A DNA stretch of 64,000 nt from Paracoccus sediminis (GCF_900188295.1 NZ_FZNM01000001.1:186001-250000), one strand, 5' to 3'; positions 39,801-50,191 are shown, counted from the stretch's first letter. Notes: generated from the sequence alone by a model not told the origin. A program made the numbers and translations.

Positions 39801-41018
39801 ATGATTTATCGTGCCGGCGCCACCATCATCGAAAAGGCCCTGCGTCTGCGTGCCTTGCCGCGCGGGCAGGACGGATTGCGGCAACGGTTGGCCTTGGACG
39901 TGGCCCTCGTGCCGTCGGCCGAAATCTGGGTTCATGGCGCCTCGGTCGGGGAACTGACCTCGGCGCGGCCCGTGATCCGGGCGCTGGCGCGGACGCACCG
40001 GATCCTGGTCACGGCCAACAGCGTGACCGGGCGCGACATGGCGGCAGGCTGGGGGCTGCCCGCGCGGCTGGCCCCGCTGGACGTGCCAGGCGCTCTGGCG
40101 CGGTTTCTGGACGCGGTCCAGCCGCGCCTCCAGGTCACGATCGAGGCCGAATTCTGGCCGCTTCGTTCGCAGGCCCTTGCGGATCGCGGCATCCCCCAGG
40201 CCGTGATCGGGGCGCGCATGTCGCAACGCTCGGCCAACCGATGGGCGCGGCTGCCCCGGATGATCGGGCCGGTGCTGCGGCGCCTGACGGCCCTGTCCGC
40301 CCAGGATCCCGGCAGCGAGGTGCGGCTGCGGGCGCTAGGCCTGCCGCAAGGCGCGGGTCTGCCCCGGCTGGACCTGAAGCTGCTGTCCCCCGCTGGCGTC
40401 GTCCCGCCCGTCCCGTCGCCCGACCGCGACCGGACCGTGCTTGCGGCATCCACCCACGACGGCGAGGAGGCCGCGGTCCTGGACGCCTGGATGGCGGTCC
40501 GACAGCGCCATCCCGGCCTGCGGCTGATCCTGGCGATCCGCCATCCGCCGCGTGGCGATCAGGTGGCCGCGCTGCTGGACCGGCGCGGTGTCGTGTTCGA
40601 ACGACGTTCCGCCGGCGGGGCCGGGGGCGACGTTCTGCTGGCCGACACCATGGGGGAAATGGACCGCTGGTATGCCGCCTCGGGGATCTGCCTTGTCGGC
40701 GGGTCGATGGCCGACCGGGGCGGGCACACCCCGTGGGAGCCCGCCGCCCATTGCGCGGCGATCCTGCATGGTCCCCATGTCGGCAATTTCGCCGATGCCT
40801 ATGCGGCGCTGGACGGCGCGGGGGCGGCGCAGCCGGTCGATGCGGCGACGCTGACGGGGCACCTGGCGCGCCTGATCGGCGATCCGGCCGCGGCGCGGCG
40901 GATGGGGCAGGCCGCGCGCGGGGTGCTGGCGGACCGCGCAGGCGATCCCGGCGCGCTGATCGACCGGCTGCGCCAGCTTGCGGGATCGCCCCCGGATCCC
41001 AATATGGGGAATGGATGA
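39801..41018 (+). CDS. waaA: Kdo transferase (lipid A core glycosyltransferase)
   Basis: Adds 3-deoxy-manno-octulosonic acid to lipid IVA. ATG 39801 gives MIYRAGATIIEKALRL and 405 residues; the frame is open to 39714 upstream. Family features: HGASVGEL near residue 45, AEFWPL, VIGARMSQRSANRW, and the nucleotide-sugar site (AASTHDGEE, then VGGSMADRGGHTPWEPA). Confidence 0.94.
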   Translation: MIYRAGATIIEKALRLRALPRGQDGLRQRLALDVALVPSAEIWVHGASVGELTSARPVIRALARTHRILVTANSVTGRDMAAGWGLPARLAPLDVPGALARFLDAVQPRLQVTIEAEFWPLRSQALADRGIPQAVIGARMSQRSANRWARLPRMIGPVLRRLTALSAQDPGSEVRLRALGLPQGAGLPRLDLKLLSPAGVVPPVPSPDRDRTVLAASTHDGEEAAVLDAWMAVRQRHPGLRLILAIRHPPRGDQVAALLDRRGVVFERRSAGGAGGDVLLADTMGEMDRWYAASGICLVGGSMADRGGHTPWEPAAHCAAILHGPHVGNFADAYAALDGAGAAQPVDAATLTGHLARLIGDPAAARRMGQAARGVLADRAGDPGALIDRLRQLAGSPPDPNMGNG

Positions 41019-41031
41019 CGGAAGGGCCGAA

Positions 41032-41442
41032 ATGATGATCCGCTATGCGCTGCGCTGTGAACAAGGGCACGATTTCGACGGCTGGTTCCGGTCGTCGGAT
41101 GCTTTTGACACGATGCGGTCGGCGGGTCATGTCGCCTGCACCCGCTGCGGATCGGCGACGGTTGAAAAGACGCTGATGGCGCCGTCGGTGCCGGCGAAAT
41201 CGGCCGCCAAGCCTGCCGGGAACCCGGTCGAGACGGCCCTTGCCGCCCTGCGCCAGCAGGTCGAGGCGAATTCCGATTATGTCGGACTGAAATTCGCCGA
41301 CGAAGCCCGCGCCATGCACGAGGGCCGCACCGCCAGCCGCGCGATCCACGGCGAGGCCCGCCCCGAGGAGGCCCGCAAGCTGATCGAGGACGGTGTTCCT
41401 GTGGCCCCCTTGCCGTTCATCCCGCGTCAGAAAACCAACTGA
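41032..41442 (+). CDS. DUF1178 protein
   Basis: 136 residues. The N-terminal zinc-ribbon-like pattern RCEQGHDFDGWF and CTRCGSATVEKTLMAP matches the DUF1178 family, whose role is unknown. The C-terminal EEARKLIEDGVPVAPLPFIP is also typical. ATG 41032 or 41035 are equivalent. It follows waaA by 13 bases. Confidence 0.88.
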   Translation: MMIRYALRCEQGHDFDGWFRSSDAFDTMRSAGHVACTRCGSATVEKTLMAPSVPAKSAAKPAGNPVETALAALRQQVEANSDYVGLKFADEARAMHEGRTASRAIHGEARPEEARKLIEDGVPVAPLPFIPRQKTN

Positions 41443-41557
41443 CGCCACGGACGTTTTCGCGGCAGCACACGCCGTCATCCCCGTTCCGCCCTTGCGGTTT
41501 CCCGGCCCCGCCCCTAAAAGCCGCGCCGAATGGCAACCCCCAGGCTGGAGGCCCGCG

Positions 41558-42814
41558 ATGCCGCTTCTGGTGATGAAATTCGGCGGAACGTCCGTGGCCG
41601 ATCTTGACCGGATCAAGAACGCCGCGGCCAAGGTTCAGCGCGAGGTCGAGCGCGGCCATGACGTCATCGTCATCGTCAGCGCCATGTCGGGCAAGACGAA
41701 CGAGCTGGTCGGCTGGGTCGAACAGACCTCGCCCTTGTTCGACGCGCGCGAATACGACGCCGTGGTCAGTTCGGGCGAGAACGTGACGGCGGGGCTGATG
41801 GCGCTGACCTTGCAGGAAATGGGCGTGCCCGCGCGGTCCTGGCAGGGCTGGCAGGTGCCGATCAACACGACGGCGCAGCATTCGTCCGCGCGTTTCGTGG
41901 ACATCCCGCGCGCAAATATCGACCAGAAATTCGCCGAGGGCTTCAAGGTCGCCGTCGTGGCGGGTTTCCAGGGGCTGGGCCCGGACGGGCGCATCACCAC
42001 GCTGGGCCGGGGCGGGTCGGACACCACCGCGGTGGCCTTTGCCGCTGCCTTCGCGGCCGAACGTTGCGACATCTATACCGATGTGGACGGCGTCTATACG
42101 ACCGACCCGCGCATCACCAGCAAGGCCCGCAAGCTGGACCGGATCGCCTTCGAGGAGATGCTGGAACTGGCGTCCCTTGGCGCCAAGGTGCTTCAAACCC
42201 GGTCGGTCGAACTGGCCATGCGCTACAAGGTGCGGCTGCGCGTGCTATCCTCGTTCGAGGATACGGACGAACATTCGGGCACGCTGATCTGTGCCGAGGA
42301 GGAAATCATGGAATCGAAAGTCGTCAACGGCGTCGCCTCGTCGCGCGACGAGGCCAAGATCACCCTGGTCACGGTCGAGGATCGGCCCGGCATTTCCGCC
42401 GCCATCTTCGCGCCGCTGGCCGAAGCGGGCGTGAACGTGGACATGATCGTCCAGAACATTTCGGAAAAGGATTACGAGGACCATCCGGGGTCGGTGACGG
42501 ACATGACATTTTCGGTGCCCATCAACCAGGTCGAACGCGCCAAGCGCGCGATGGAGGACGCCAAGGCTGCCGGCCATATCGCCTATGACGAACTGGTCGT
42601 GGACACCGAGGTCGCCAAGGTCAGCGTGGTGGGCATCGGGATGCGCAGCCATGCGGGCGTCGCCGCGCGCATGTTCAAGGCGCTTGCCGATGAAAACGTC
42701 AACATCAAGGTCATCGCCACCAGCGAGATCAAGATTTCGGTCCTGATCGACCGGAAATACATGGAACTGGCCGTGCAGGCGCTGCATGATGCCTTTGGCC
42801 TGGAAGCGGCCTGA
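41558..42814 (+). CDS. lysC: Aspartokinase with ACT domains
   Basis: First step of lysine, threonine and methionine synthesis. ATG 41558 gives MPLLVMKFGGTSVADLDRIK and 418 residues. Catalytic features: KFGGTSV, VVSSGENVTAGLMAL, LGRGGSDTTAVAFAAAF and DVDGVYTTDPR. The two C-terminal ACT domains (VTVEDRPGISAAIFAPLAEA and VGIGMRSHAGVAARMFKALA) imply feedback control by end-product amino acids. Confidence 0.96.
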   Translation: MPLLVMKFGGTSVADLDRIKNAAAKVQREVERGHDVIVIVSAMSGKTNELVGWVEQTSPLFDAREYDAVVSSGENVTAGLMALTLQEMGVPARSWQGWQVPINTTAQHSSARFVDIPRANIDQKFAEGFKVAVVAGFQGLGPDGRITTLGRGGSDTTAVAFAAAFAAERCDIYTDVDGVYTTDPRITSKARKLDRIAFEEMLELASLGAKVLQTRSVELAMRYKVRLRVLSSFEDTDEHSGTLICAEEEIMESKVVNGVASSRDEAKITLVTVEDRPGISAAIFAPLAEAGVNVDMIVQNISEKDYEDHPGSVTDMTFSVPINQVERAKRAMEDAKAAGHIAYDELVVDTEVAKVSVVGIGMRSHAGVAARMFKALADENVNIKVIATSEIKISVLIDRKYMELAVQALHDAFGLEAA

Positions 42815-42875
42815 CAGGCCTTGACGGCTCCGCCCAGGGGCAAGAGGGGTCATCGAAAAGCAGGGCGGGCAGGCG

Positions 42876-45122
42876 ATGCAAGACCGAAAGGACAGCGACT
42901 CTCGCAAGTTGCTGCAACGGTTGAAGGAAATCCTGGGAGCTCCCGGCGGCGGCCAGGACCGGCTGGATCAGATCACCCATCACATCGCCGATTCGATGGG
43001 TACGCAGGTCTGTTCGATCTATCTGTTCCGCGATGCCAGCACGCTGGAACTGTGCGCGACCGAAGGGCTGCGTCCCGAATCCGTCCACCGCACCCGCCTG
43101 CGCCTGGGCGAGGGGCTGGTGGGCCGGGTGGCGCGCGCCGGGCGCAACATCAACACCGCCGAAGCGCCGTCCGAACCCGGTTTCCGCTTCATGCCCGAAA
43201 CCGGCGAAGAGGTGTTTCCCAGCTTCCTGGGGGTGCCGATCCAGCGGGTCGGGGAAAAGCTGGGCGTTCTGGTCGTGCAATGCCGCGAGGCGCGGCTGTT
43301 TTCCGAGGACGAGATCTATGGCCTGGAAGTCGTGGCCATGGTTCTGGCCGAGATGACCGAACTGGGCGCCTTTCAGGGCGGCCAGGCCGACGGGATGCCG
43401 CCCGCGCACCGCTTTCCCCTGATGATCCGGGGTTCGACCGGCCAGGAGGGTGCCGCCGAGGGACGGGTCTGGCTGCACGAGGCGCGGGTGGTGGTCACCA
43501 ATCCGGTGGGCGACGATCCGGACCGGGAACTGGTGCGTCTGCACGAAGGCGTCGCCATGCTGCGCAGCACCGTGGACACCATGGTCGCCGCCGCCGACAT
43601 GGGCGGCGAGGGCGAACACGCCGCCGTCATGGAAGCCTATCGGATGTTTGCCAATTCGCGCAGCTGGCTGAAGCGGATGGAGGAGGATATTCGTTTGGGC
43701 CTGTCGGCCGAAGCCGCGGTGGAAAAGGAACAGTCCGCCGCTCGCGCCCGGCTGGAAATGGCCGCCGACCCGTATCTGCGCGACCGGCTGCATGATCTGG
43801 ATGATCTGTCGAACCGCCTGTTGCGCATCTTGACTGGGCAGGGGACCGATACCGGGGCGGCGATGCCTGACAACCCGATCCTAGTGGCCCGCAACATCGG
43901 TCCAGCGGAACTGCTGGAATACGGCCGCCGCCTGCGGGGGGTGGTGTTGGAGGAAGGATCGGTCGGCAGCCATGCGGCCATCGTGGCGCGCGCGCTGGCG
44001 ATTCCGCTGGTGATCCATGCCCCCCGCATCACCGCCGAGGCGCTGAACGGCGACACGCTTCTGGTCGATGGCGACCAGGGCATCGTCCACCTGCGCCCCG
44101 AAGAATCGGTGCACAAGGCGTTTCTGGACAAGATCGCCATGCAGGCCGAGGCGCAGAACCGGTATGCCAGCCTGCGCAACCTGCCCGCCACCGGCACCTG
44201 CGGCACGACCATCCAGCTGTACATGAACGCGGGGCTGATGGCCGACCTTCCGTCCCTGGCCGGATCGGGGGCCGAGGGCGTGGGCCTGTTCCGCACCGAA
44301 TTGCAGTTCCTGATCCGCAACCATGTTCCCCGCCGGGGCGAACTGGCCGGACTGTATCGTCGCGTGATGGACAATGCCCAGGGCAAGCCGGTGATGTTCC
44401 GCACCCTGGACATCGGATCGGACAAGGTTCTGCCCTATATGAAGCCGCAGGACGAACCCAACCCGGCGATGGGCTGGCGGGCGATCCGGGTGGGCCTGGA
44501 CAAGCGGGGCGTGCTGCGGATGCAGTTGCAGGCGCTGATCCGGGCATCGGTCGGACGCCCCCTGCATGTGATGTTTCCGTTCATCGCCGACATCGGCGAA
44601 TACGAGGCTGCCTATCGCATCCTGATGCAGGAACTGTCGCGCGAACAGCGTGTCGGCCATCCGATGCCCAGCGACATCCGGGTCGGCGCCATGCTGGAAA
44701 CGCCGTCGATGGCCTTTGCCCCCAACAGGTTCTTCGAGATGTGCGACTTCATCTCGATCGGCGGCAACGATCTCAAGCAGTTCTTCTTCGCCGCGGACCG
44801 CGAAAACGAACGCGTGCGCCGCCGTTACGACACGCTGAGTTCGTCGTTCCTGCTGCTGCTGCGCCAGATCATCGCGCGCTGCGAGGATGCCCGCGTTCCC
44901 CTGTCCTTTTGCGGCGAGGACGCGGGCCGCCCGGTCGAGGCCCTTGCCTTCGCCGCCCTGGGGATTCGGCGGCTGTCGATGCGCCCGGCCTCTATCGGGC
45001 CGGTCAAGCACCTGATCCGCCATGTCTCGATCACCGATCTGCGCAAGGTCATCGACGACGCCCTGGATTCGGGCCAGCCCAACCTACGGCGCCTTGTGAC
45101 CGAGTGGCTGGCGCGCCAATAG
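42876..45122 (+). CDS. ptsP: PTS enzyme I-Ntr (PEP phosphotransferase)
   Basis: First enzyme of the regulatory nitrogen PTS; transfers phosphate from PEP to NPr. 748 residues: an N-terminal GAF domain (about residues 25-155), a phosphohistidine domain with the active His in VGSHAAIVARALAIPLV, and a PEP-binding barrel with GLFRTELQFL, RTLDIGSDK, FISIGGNDLKQFFFA and the active-site Cys in SFCGEDAGRP. NPr and EIIA-Ntr genes are not nearby. Follows lysC, a common order in Rhodobacteraceae. Confidence 0.95.
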   Translation: MQDRKDSDSRKLLQRLKEILGAPGGGQDRLDQITHHIADSMGTQVCSIYLFRDASTLELCATEGLRPESVHRTRLRLGEGLVGRVARAGRNINTAEAPSEPGFRFMPETGEEVFPSFLGVPIQRVGEKLGVLVVQCREARLFSEDEIYGLEVVAMVLAEMTELGAFQGGQADGMPPAHRFPLMIRGSTGQEGAAEGRVWLHEARVVVTNPVGDDPDRELVRLHEGVAMLRSTVDTMVAAADMGGEGEHAAVMEAYRMFANSRSWLKRMEEDIRLGLSAEAAVEKEQSAARARLEMAADPYLRDRLHDLDDLSNRLLRILTGQGTDTGAAMPDNPILVARNIGPAELLEYGRRLRGVVLEEGSVGSHAAIVARALAIPLVIHAPRITAEALNGDTLLVDGDQGIVHLRPEESVHKAFLDKIAMQAEAQNRYASLRNLPATGTCGTTIQLYMNAGLMADLPSLAGSGAEGVGLFRTELQFLIRNHVPRRGELAGLYRRVMDNAQGKPVMFRTLDIGSDKVLPYMKPQDEPNPAMGWRAIRVGLDKRGVLRMQLQALIRASVGRPLHVMFPFIADIGEYEAAYRILMQELSREQRVGHPMPSDIRVGAMLETPSMAFAPNRFFEMCDFISIGGNDLKQFFFAADRENERVRRRYDTLSSSFLLLLRQIIARCEDARVPLSFCGEDAGRPVEALAFAALGIRRLSMRPASIGPVKHLIRHVSITDLRKVIDDALDSGQPNLRRLVTEWLARQ

Positions 45123-45267
45123 GCGAAAGGCCGCGACATCGGGCAGAATCCGCCTGCCAAAGACGGCGGCGCACAACCCTGGCGGGCATGGCCATCGTCG
45201 GCTTGCGCCTTGCTGCGGCACCGCGGCACACCTATAGTGAAACGGTTTTTGGCAACCATCACCCGAT

Positions 45268-46845
45268 ATGAAGCGCCGTCAATTTCTCAACGCAGCCACC
45301 GCCCTGGCCGCCGGAGGCTCGCTTGCCGCCATCCCCGCGCAGGCGCAGACCCTTACCGACCAGGCCACGCCGGCCGGGGCGGGCGATGACGATCCGCCTC
45401 CGGCGGAATCCACCGCCTTCGGCTTCGAGGAGGTCGCGTCCCTTGCGGCAGAGCGCGCCACGCGGGTCTATGAGCAGCCGGTGTCCGAACAGGTCGGCAG
45501 CTTTGCCGACCTGAACTATGACCAGTACCGCGCCATCCGGTTCCGCCGGGACCGCGATCCGCTTGCGGGCAATCCGCTGTTCGGCATGGACCTGCTGCCG
45601 CCGGGATCGATCTTCTATGAACCCGTGAACATCAGCGTCGTCCGCGACGGGGTGCCTTATCCGATCCGCTTCGACCCCTCGATGCTGGAATTCGATCCGT
45701 CGCAATTCCCGGACGGTGTCGATATCCAGACGGTGGGCGACATGGGCTGGTCCGGCTTTCGGATGCGCACCATCCTGAACCGGCCGGGCGTCATGGACGA
45801 ATTCCTGGTATTTCAGGGGGCGACCTATTTCCGGGCCGTGGCGCGGGGCACGATATACGGCCTGTCGGCCCGCGGCCTTGCCATCAAGACCGGCAGCCCG
45901 GACGGAGAGGAATTCCCCCTGTTCACCGATTTCTGGATCCAGGAACCGGCGGACGGGTCCGAATGGGTCCGCATCTATGCGCTTTTGGACAGCAAGTCGG
46001 TCGCGGGCGCCTATCAGTTCGACATCAACCCTGGCGCGGTCAGCATGGTGCGCACCCGCGTCGCGTTGTTCCCGCGGGTGGATTTGCAGAACACCGGGCT
46101 TGCGCCGCTGACCTCGATGTTCTGGTTCAGCCCGGCCAGCCGCCGCGAGGTGGACGATTACCGCCCCGCCGTCCATGACAGCGACGGGGTGCAGATGCAC
46201 ACGGGCGCGGGGCAGGCGCTGTGGCGGACGCTGGGCGCGCACAAGACGCTGCAAATGTCGTCCTTCGTGGACAACAATCCGCGCGGCTTCGGTCTGATCC
46301 AGCGCAACCGCGATTTCGCCGATTACGAAGACCCCGAGGCGCTGTATCATCTGCGCCCCTCGGCCTGGATCCAGCCCGAGGACAACTGGGGCGAGGGCGA
46401 GGTGCGGCTGGTCGAGATCCCGGTCGAGAACGAGTTCAACGACAACATCGTCACCTGCTGGGTTCCCAAGGAACCCTTGGCGCGCGACAGGCGCCACGAT
46501 TTCCGCTATCGCCTGTCTTTCGCCCCGCTGCCTGCCAACGACCTGCCCCTAGCCAAGGTAGTGCAGGCCCGGACGGGACAATCGATCAATTCCCAGGCGG
46601 CGCGCAGCATCATCGTCGATTTCGACCTGTCCCTGTTTTCCGACGCGCTGCCTGAATCCAGGGTCACGACATCGGCCGGAAACATCGTCCACGCTTATCT
46701 GAAACCCTTGCCGCAACAGGGCGTGCTGCGTCTTGCGTTGGAATTCGAACCGGGCGACGCAACCCTGGCGGACCTTCAGGCCCTGCTGACCAGTCCCGAC
46801 GGCGTCGCCCAAAGCGAAACCTGGCTGGCCCGCTGGACCGCATGA
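45268..46845 (+). CDS. opgG: Periplasmic glucan biosynthesis protein OpgG/MdoG
   Basis: Needed to build or branch osmoregulated periplasmic glucans. 525 residues. The N-terminus MKRRQFLNAATALAAGG has a twin-Arg followed by a hydrophobic segment (possible Tat signal, cleavage after AQA near residue 27). Family segments: GFEEVASLAAERATRVYEQP, VGDMGWSGFRMR and MFWFSPASRREVDDYRPAVH. Overlaps opgH by 4 bases. Confidence 0.94.
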   Translation: MKRRQFLNAATALAAGGSLAAIPAQAQTLTDQATPAGAGDDDPPPAESTAFGFEEVASLAAERATRVYEQPVSEQVGSFADLNYDQYRAIRFRRDRDPLAGNPLFGMDLLPPGSIFYEPVNISVVRDGVPYPIRFDPSMLEFDPSQFPDGVDIQTVGDMGWSGFRMRTILNRPGVMDEFLVFQGATYFRAVARGTIYGLSARGLAIKTGSPDGEEFPLFTDFWIQEPADGSEWVRIYALLDSKSVAGAYQFDINPGAVSMVRTRVALFPRVDLQNTGLAPLTSMFWFSPASRREVDDYRPAVHDSDGVQMHTGAGQALWRTLGAHKTLQMSSFVDNNPRGFGLIQRNRDFADYEDPEALYHLRPSAWIQPEDNWGEGEVRLVEIPVENEFNDNIVTCWVPKEPLARDRRHDFRYRLSFAPLPANDLPLAKVVQARTGQSINSQAARSIIVDFDLSLFSDALPESRVTTSAGNIVHAYLKPLPQQGVLRLALEFEPGDATLADLQALLTSPDGVAQSETWLARWTA

Positions 46846-48941
46846 TCGCGATGGACCAGCCTTCCGAAGCCCTGGCGGCGATTCCGGCGACACCGCCCGA
46901 ATCGCCCCTGGCCATGCCGGTGCAGGATTTCGGCGCGCGGCCCCGTCAGGCCTTTGCGCGGCACCGCAACGGCGGGCGGGTCTGGATGGCGCGGCTGGTG
47001 GCCTTTGGCGGCATGGCGGTCATCGCCGCCATTGGCTTTTTGCAGATGCTGCGAACCTTTGGCGACGACCCGACGCCGATGCAATGGGCGCTGCTGGTGC
47101 TGTTCGTGCCGACCTTCGCCTGGGTGGGATTTTCGTTCTGCAACGTGCTGGCGGGGCTGTTCGCATCCGATCCGACAACGCCCGACGGCCCCAACGATGC
47201 CCGCGTGGCGGTCGTCATGCCGATCTATCACGAGGACGCGCAGAAAAGCATCGGCCTGCTGACCGCCCTGGCGCGTGAGCTTGAGCGCGAGGGGATGGCC
47301 CATCGGGCCGAGATCTTCGTGTTGTCCGACAGCCGCGATCCGGCGATCGCGGTCAACGAAACCCTGGTCATCGACGCGGCCCGCCGCCTGTCGCCCCTGC
47401 CCATCTGGTATCGCCGCCGCATCACCAACGAAGACCGCAAGACGGGCAACATCGGCGAATTCATCCGCCGCTGGGGCGGGCGCTACGATCAGATGGTCGT
47501 GCTGGACGCCGACAGCATCATGACCGGCGCGACGATCCGCGACCTGTCCGCGCGCATGGCCGCCGATCCCCGGCTGGCGCTGATCCAGACCATGCCGATC
47601 CTGGTGGGGGGCGAGACGATCTTTGCCCGACTGACCCAGTTCGCGGGCCGCGTCTATGGCCCGATGATCGCGCGCGGCGTGTCGGCCTGGTCGGGCGATA
47701 CCGGCAATTTCTGGGGCCACAACGCCATCATCCGCCTGGCGGCCTTTGCGGGGGCCTGCGGACTGCCGCGCCTGCCGGGCAAGCCGCCCTTTGGCGGCAC
47801 CATCCTGTCGCATGATTTCGTCGAGGCCGCCGCCCTGTGTCGCGCGGGCTGGAAGGTGCGGCTGGACCATGACCTGCGCGGCAGCTTCGAGGGCTGCCCG
47901 CCGACCCTTCTGGACATGGCCGCCCGCGAACGCCGCTGGGCGCAGGGCAATCTGCAACATTCGCGCCTGTTCGGGATGCGCGGCGCGCGGGCCATCACCC
48001 TGGCCCATTTCGCCATCGGCATCCTGGGGTTCGCCATGAGTCCCCTGTGGCTGGCCCTGATCCTGGTGGGGCTGGTCCTGTCAGCGACGGTGCTGCTGTC
48101 CACGCCCGAATATTTTCCGACCGCCTATCAGCTGTTTCCCGACTGGCCGGTCTTCGACGCGCGGCGCATGTTCTGGCTGTTCGTGGCGGCCATGGCGCTG
48201 TTGCTGCTGCCCAAGCTGATCGCCACCTTTCGCGCCTGGATGCGTCCGCTGGCGCGGAATTCGGGTGGTCCGGTCCGCATCTTTGCCAGTTCCCTGTTCG
48301 AAATCCTGCTGTCCGCGCTGATCGCCCCGGTGCAGATGCTGATCCAGACGCGCCAGATCTATGACATCCTGCGGGGGCGCGACAGCGGCTGGAACGCGCA
48401 AGTCCGCGCCGGGTCCATGCCGGATTGGAATGTCGTGATCGCGCGGCACTGGGTGCATGTGCTACTGGGCATCGGAACAGTGGTCGTGTTGGCGCAGTTC
48501 TCGCCCGCGCAGCTGATCTGGCTGTCGCCGATTCTGGCCGGGCTGATCCTGTCGCCCGTGACCTCGCGCTATTCTGCCAGTCCGATCTTCGGGCGCTGGG
48601 CGCGGATGCGCGGCCTGCTGGTCACGCCCGAGGAACGCGATCCCCCCGCGATCCTGTCCGAGGCGAACGCAGTGGTCCGCTCCATGCCCCGCCCGCTGAA
48701 GGGTTCGGACGGCCTGCTGCGGCTGGCCGACGAGGCCGGAGCGATCGACCGCCACATCGCGCTGCTGCCCGTCGATCCCGACCTGCCCCAGGACAAGCGT
48801 CTGGCCCGGATCACGGCCGGCGCCAAGATCGCCCATGCCGAAACCCGGTCCCAGGCGCTGGGCTTTCTGACCCGCGACGAAACCGACGCGCTGGTTTCCG
48901 ATCCGGCCCTGTTGCGGCAATGGAGCGTTCTGGCTTCATGA
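46842..48941 (+). CDS. opgH: Glucan glucosyltransferase OpgH/MdoH
   Basis: Inner-membrane family-2 glycosyltransferase that polymerises beta-1,2-glucan. 699 residues. Two helices, then the catalytic domain (AVVMPIYHEDAQKS, VLDADSIMTG, DFVEAAALCRAGW) and the QRRW-like RRWAQGNLQHSRL, then several C-terminal helices. Overlaps both opgG and opgC by 4 bases, so the operon is translationally coupled. Confidence 0.95.
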   Translation: MIAMDQPSEALAAIPATPPESPLAMPVQDFGARPRQAFARHRNGGRVWMARLVAFGGMAVIAAIGFLQMLRTFGDDPTPMQWALLVLFVPTFAWVGFSFCNVLAGLFASDPTTPDGPNDARVAVVMPIYHEDAQKSIGLLTALARELEREGMAHRAEIFVLSDSRDPAIAVNETLVIDAARRLSPLPIWYRRRITNEDRKTGNIGEFIRRWGGRYDQMVVLDADSIMTGATIRDLSARMAADPRLALIQTMPILVGGETIFARLTQFAGRVYGPMIARGVSAWSGDTGNFWGHNAIIRLAAFAGACGLPRLPGKPPFGGTILSHDFVEAAALCRAGWKVRLDHDLRGSFEGCPPTLLDMAARERRWAQGNLQHSRLFGMRGARAITLAHFAIGILGFAMSPLWLALILVGLVLSATVLLSTPEYFPTAYQLFPDWPVFDARRMFWLFVAAMALLLLPKLIATFRAWMRPLARNSGGPVRIFASSLFEILLSALIAPVQMLIQTRQIYDILRGRDSGWNAQVRAGSMPDWNVVIARHWVHVLLGIGTVVVLAQFSPAQLIWLSPILAGLILSPVTSRYSASPIFGRWARMRGLLVTPEERDPPAILSEANAVVRSMPRPLKGSDGLLRLADEAGAIDRHIALLPVDPDLPQDKRLARITAGAKIAHAETRSQALGFLTRDETDALVSDPALLRQWSVLAS

Positions 48942-50071
48942 ACCGGCTTATCGCCCTGGACATGCTGCGCGGCTATGCGCTGGTCTGCATCATGCTGGAC
49001 CACATGCCGGTTTCCGAACTGCGCTGGTTCACGCTGGCCAACTTCGCGATCTTCGATGCGGCCGAACTGTTCGTGCTGCTGTCGGGCTTTCTGGTCGGCA
49101 TGGTCTGGCAGTCGGTCGAACGCAAGGAAGGCCGCCGCGCCGCCCAGTGGCGGTTTGCCCGCCGCGCGTTCGAAGTATGGCGCGCGCTGGTCTTTGGCGG
49201 CCTGCTGATGGCGCTGGTATCGGCCGGGCTGCTGGCGCTGGACATGGACCACACGGCGATCTGGCATCAATACGCCGTCTGGGTGCTGGAAAATCCGCTG
49301 GGCTTCTTTGGCGTGCTGGCCAGCATGTGGTTGCAGCCGAACCTGCTGGACGTGCTGGCGGTCTATGTCATCCTGCTGGCATCGGTCCCGCTGACGATAC
49401 CGCTGCTGCTGCGTTATCCGCTGGGCTTTGCGGCGGCATCCTTTGTCCTGTGGTGTTTCGCGCCAGTGCTGAACGCCTTTGTGCCAAACCACCGCCTGGG
49501 CGGATTGCTGTTCAATCCTTTCGGCTGGCAGATGCTGTTCTTTTCCGGCATCGCGATGGGGCTGTTCCGGCGACAGGTCATGCCGGTCCTGATGCAGCAC
49601 AGGCGATTGCTGACGATCCTGTCGGCAGGCATGTTCCTGTTCGGAACCGCCATCATCGTCGGTGCCAAGATCGGCGAGCCCGCGCTGCCCTTCCGCGACG
49701 CGCTGCGCCTGATCTATGGCGGAGAGATCGGCAAATGGGATCTGGACGGCACGCGCTACATGGCGATCATGGGCGCAAGCTGGCTGGTTGCCGTTCCTTT
49801 GGCCGGCATCATGGAGCGCATGGCGGCAAGCCGCCTGGGCGTCGCCTTGCAGCAGATCGGGCGCGGCGGGTTGTTCTCGTTCCTGGCCTGCGTGCTGCTG
49901 TCGGTCCTGGGCGATGCGTTCCAGATGAATCCCGCAGGCCAGGGCATCGCGCGGCGCATGGCGGTCGATGTCTGGGCCATTCTGGCGCTGTGGTGGATTT
50001 CGGTATTGTGGCTGACCTATGGCGCGCCGTGGCAGGTATCGATCCGGCTGCGCAGGCAGGCCAAGGCCTGA
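48938..50071 (+). CDS. opgC: OpgC-type membrane protein
   Basis: OpgC-family acyltransferase-like protein that modifies periplasmic glucans (succinylation in Rhodobacter sphaeroides). ATG 48938 overlaps opgH; 377 residues, about ten membrane helices. Family features: LDMLRGYALVCIMLDHMP and FDAAELFVLLSGFLVGMVW. The frame continues upstream through opgH but without family sequence. Confidence 0.9.
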   Translation: MNRLIALDMLRGYALVCIMLDHMPVSELRWFTLANFAIFDAAELFVLLSGFLVGMVWQSVERKEGRRAAQWRFARRAFEVWRALVFGGLLMALVSAGLLALDMDHTAIWHQYAVWVLENPLGFFGVLASMWLQPNLLDVLAVYVILLASVPLTIPLLLRYPLGFAAASFVLWCFAPVLNAFVPNHRLGGLLFNPFGWQMLFFSGIAMGLFRRQVMPVLMQHRRLLTILSAGMFLFGTAIIVGAKIGEPALPFRDALRLIYGGEIGKWDLDGTRYMAIMGASWLVAVPLAGIMERMAASRLGVALQQIGRGGLFSFLACVLLSVLGDAFQMNPAGQGIARRMAVDVWAILALWWISVLWLTYGAPWQVSIRLRRQAKA

Positions 50072-50105
50072 TCCGCGGCGATACGCCCTGATCGAAGGGG
50101 AAGGA

Positions 50106-50179
50106 TGGAGGCGGGTACCGGAATCGAACCGGTCTTCACGGATTTGCAATCCGCTGCGTAACCTCTCCGCCAACCCGCC
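50106..50179 (-). tRNA. tRNA-Cys (GCA), intact, attachment target
   Basis: A 74-base cloverleaf with encoded CCA. Acceptor GGCGGGT pairs with ACCCGCC; the anticodon loop TTGCAAA gives anticodon GCA; GGTTCGATTCC forms the T arm. Bases 50143-50179 (its 5' half through the anticodon) lie inside the 38-bp repeat that bounds the integrated element, so the 5' half is now supplied by the element. Confidence 0.97.
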
Positions 50180-50180
50180 G
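50143..50180. repeat. Left attachment core (attL), 38-bp direct repeat
   Basis: Identical over 38 bases to 61085-61122 (begins TTTGCAATCCGCTGCG, ends CCAACCCGCCG). It covers the 5' half of tRNA-Cys. The sequences diverge immediately on both sides, defining the ends of the element. Confidence 0.93.
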
Positions 50181-50191
50181 GAGCCTCGCGT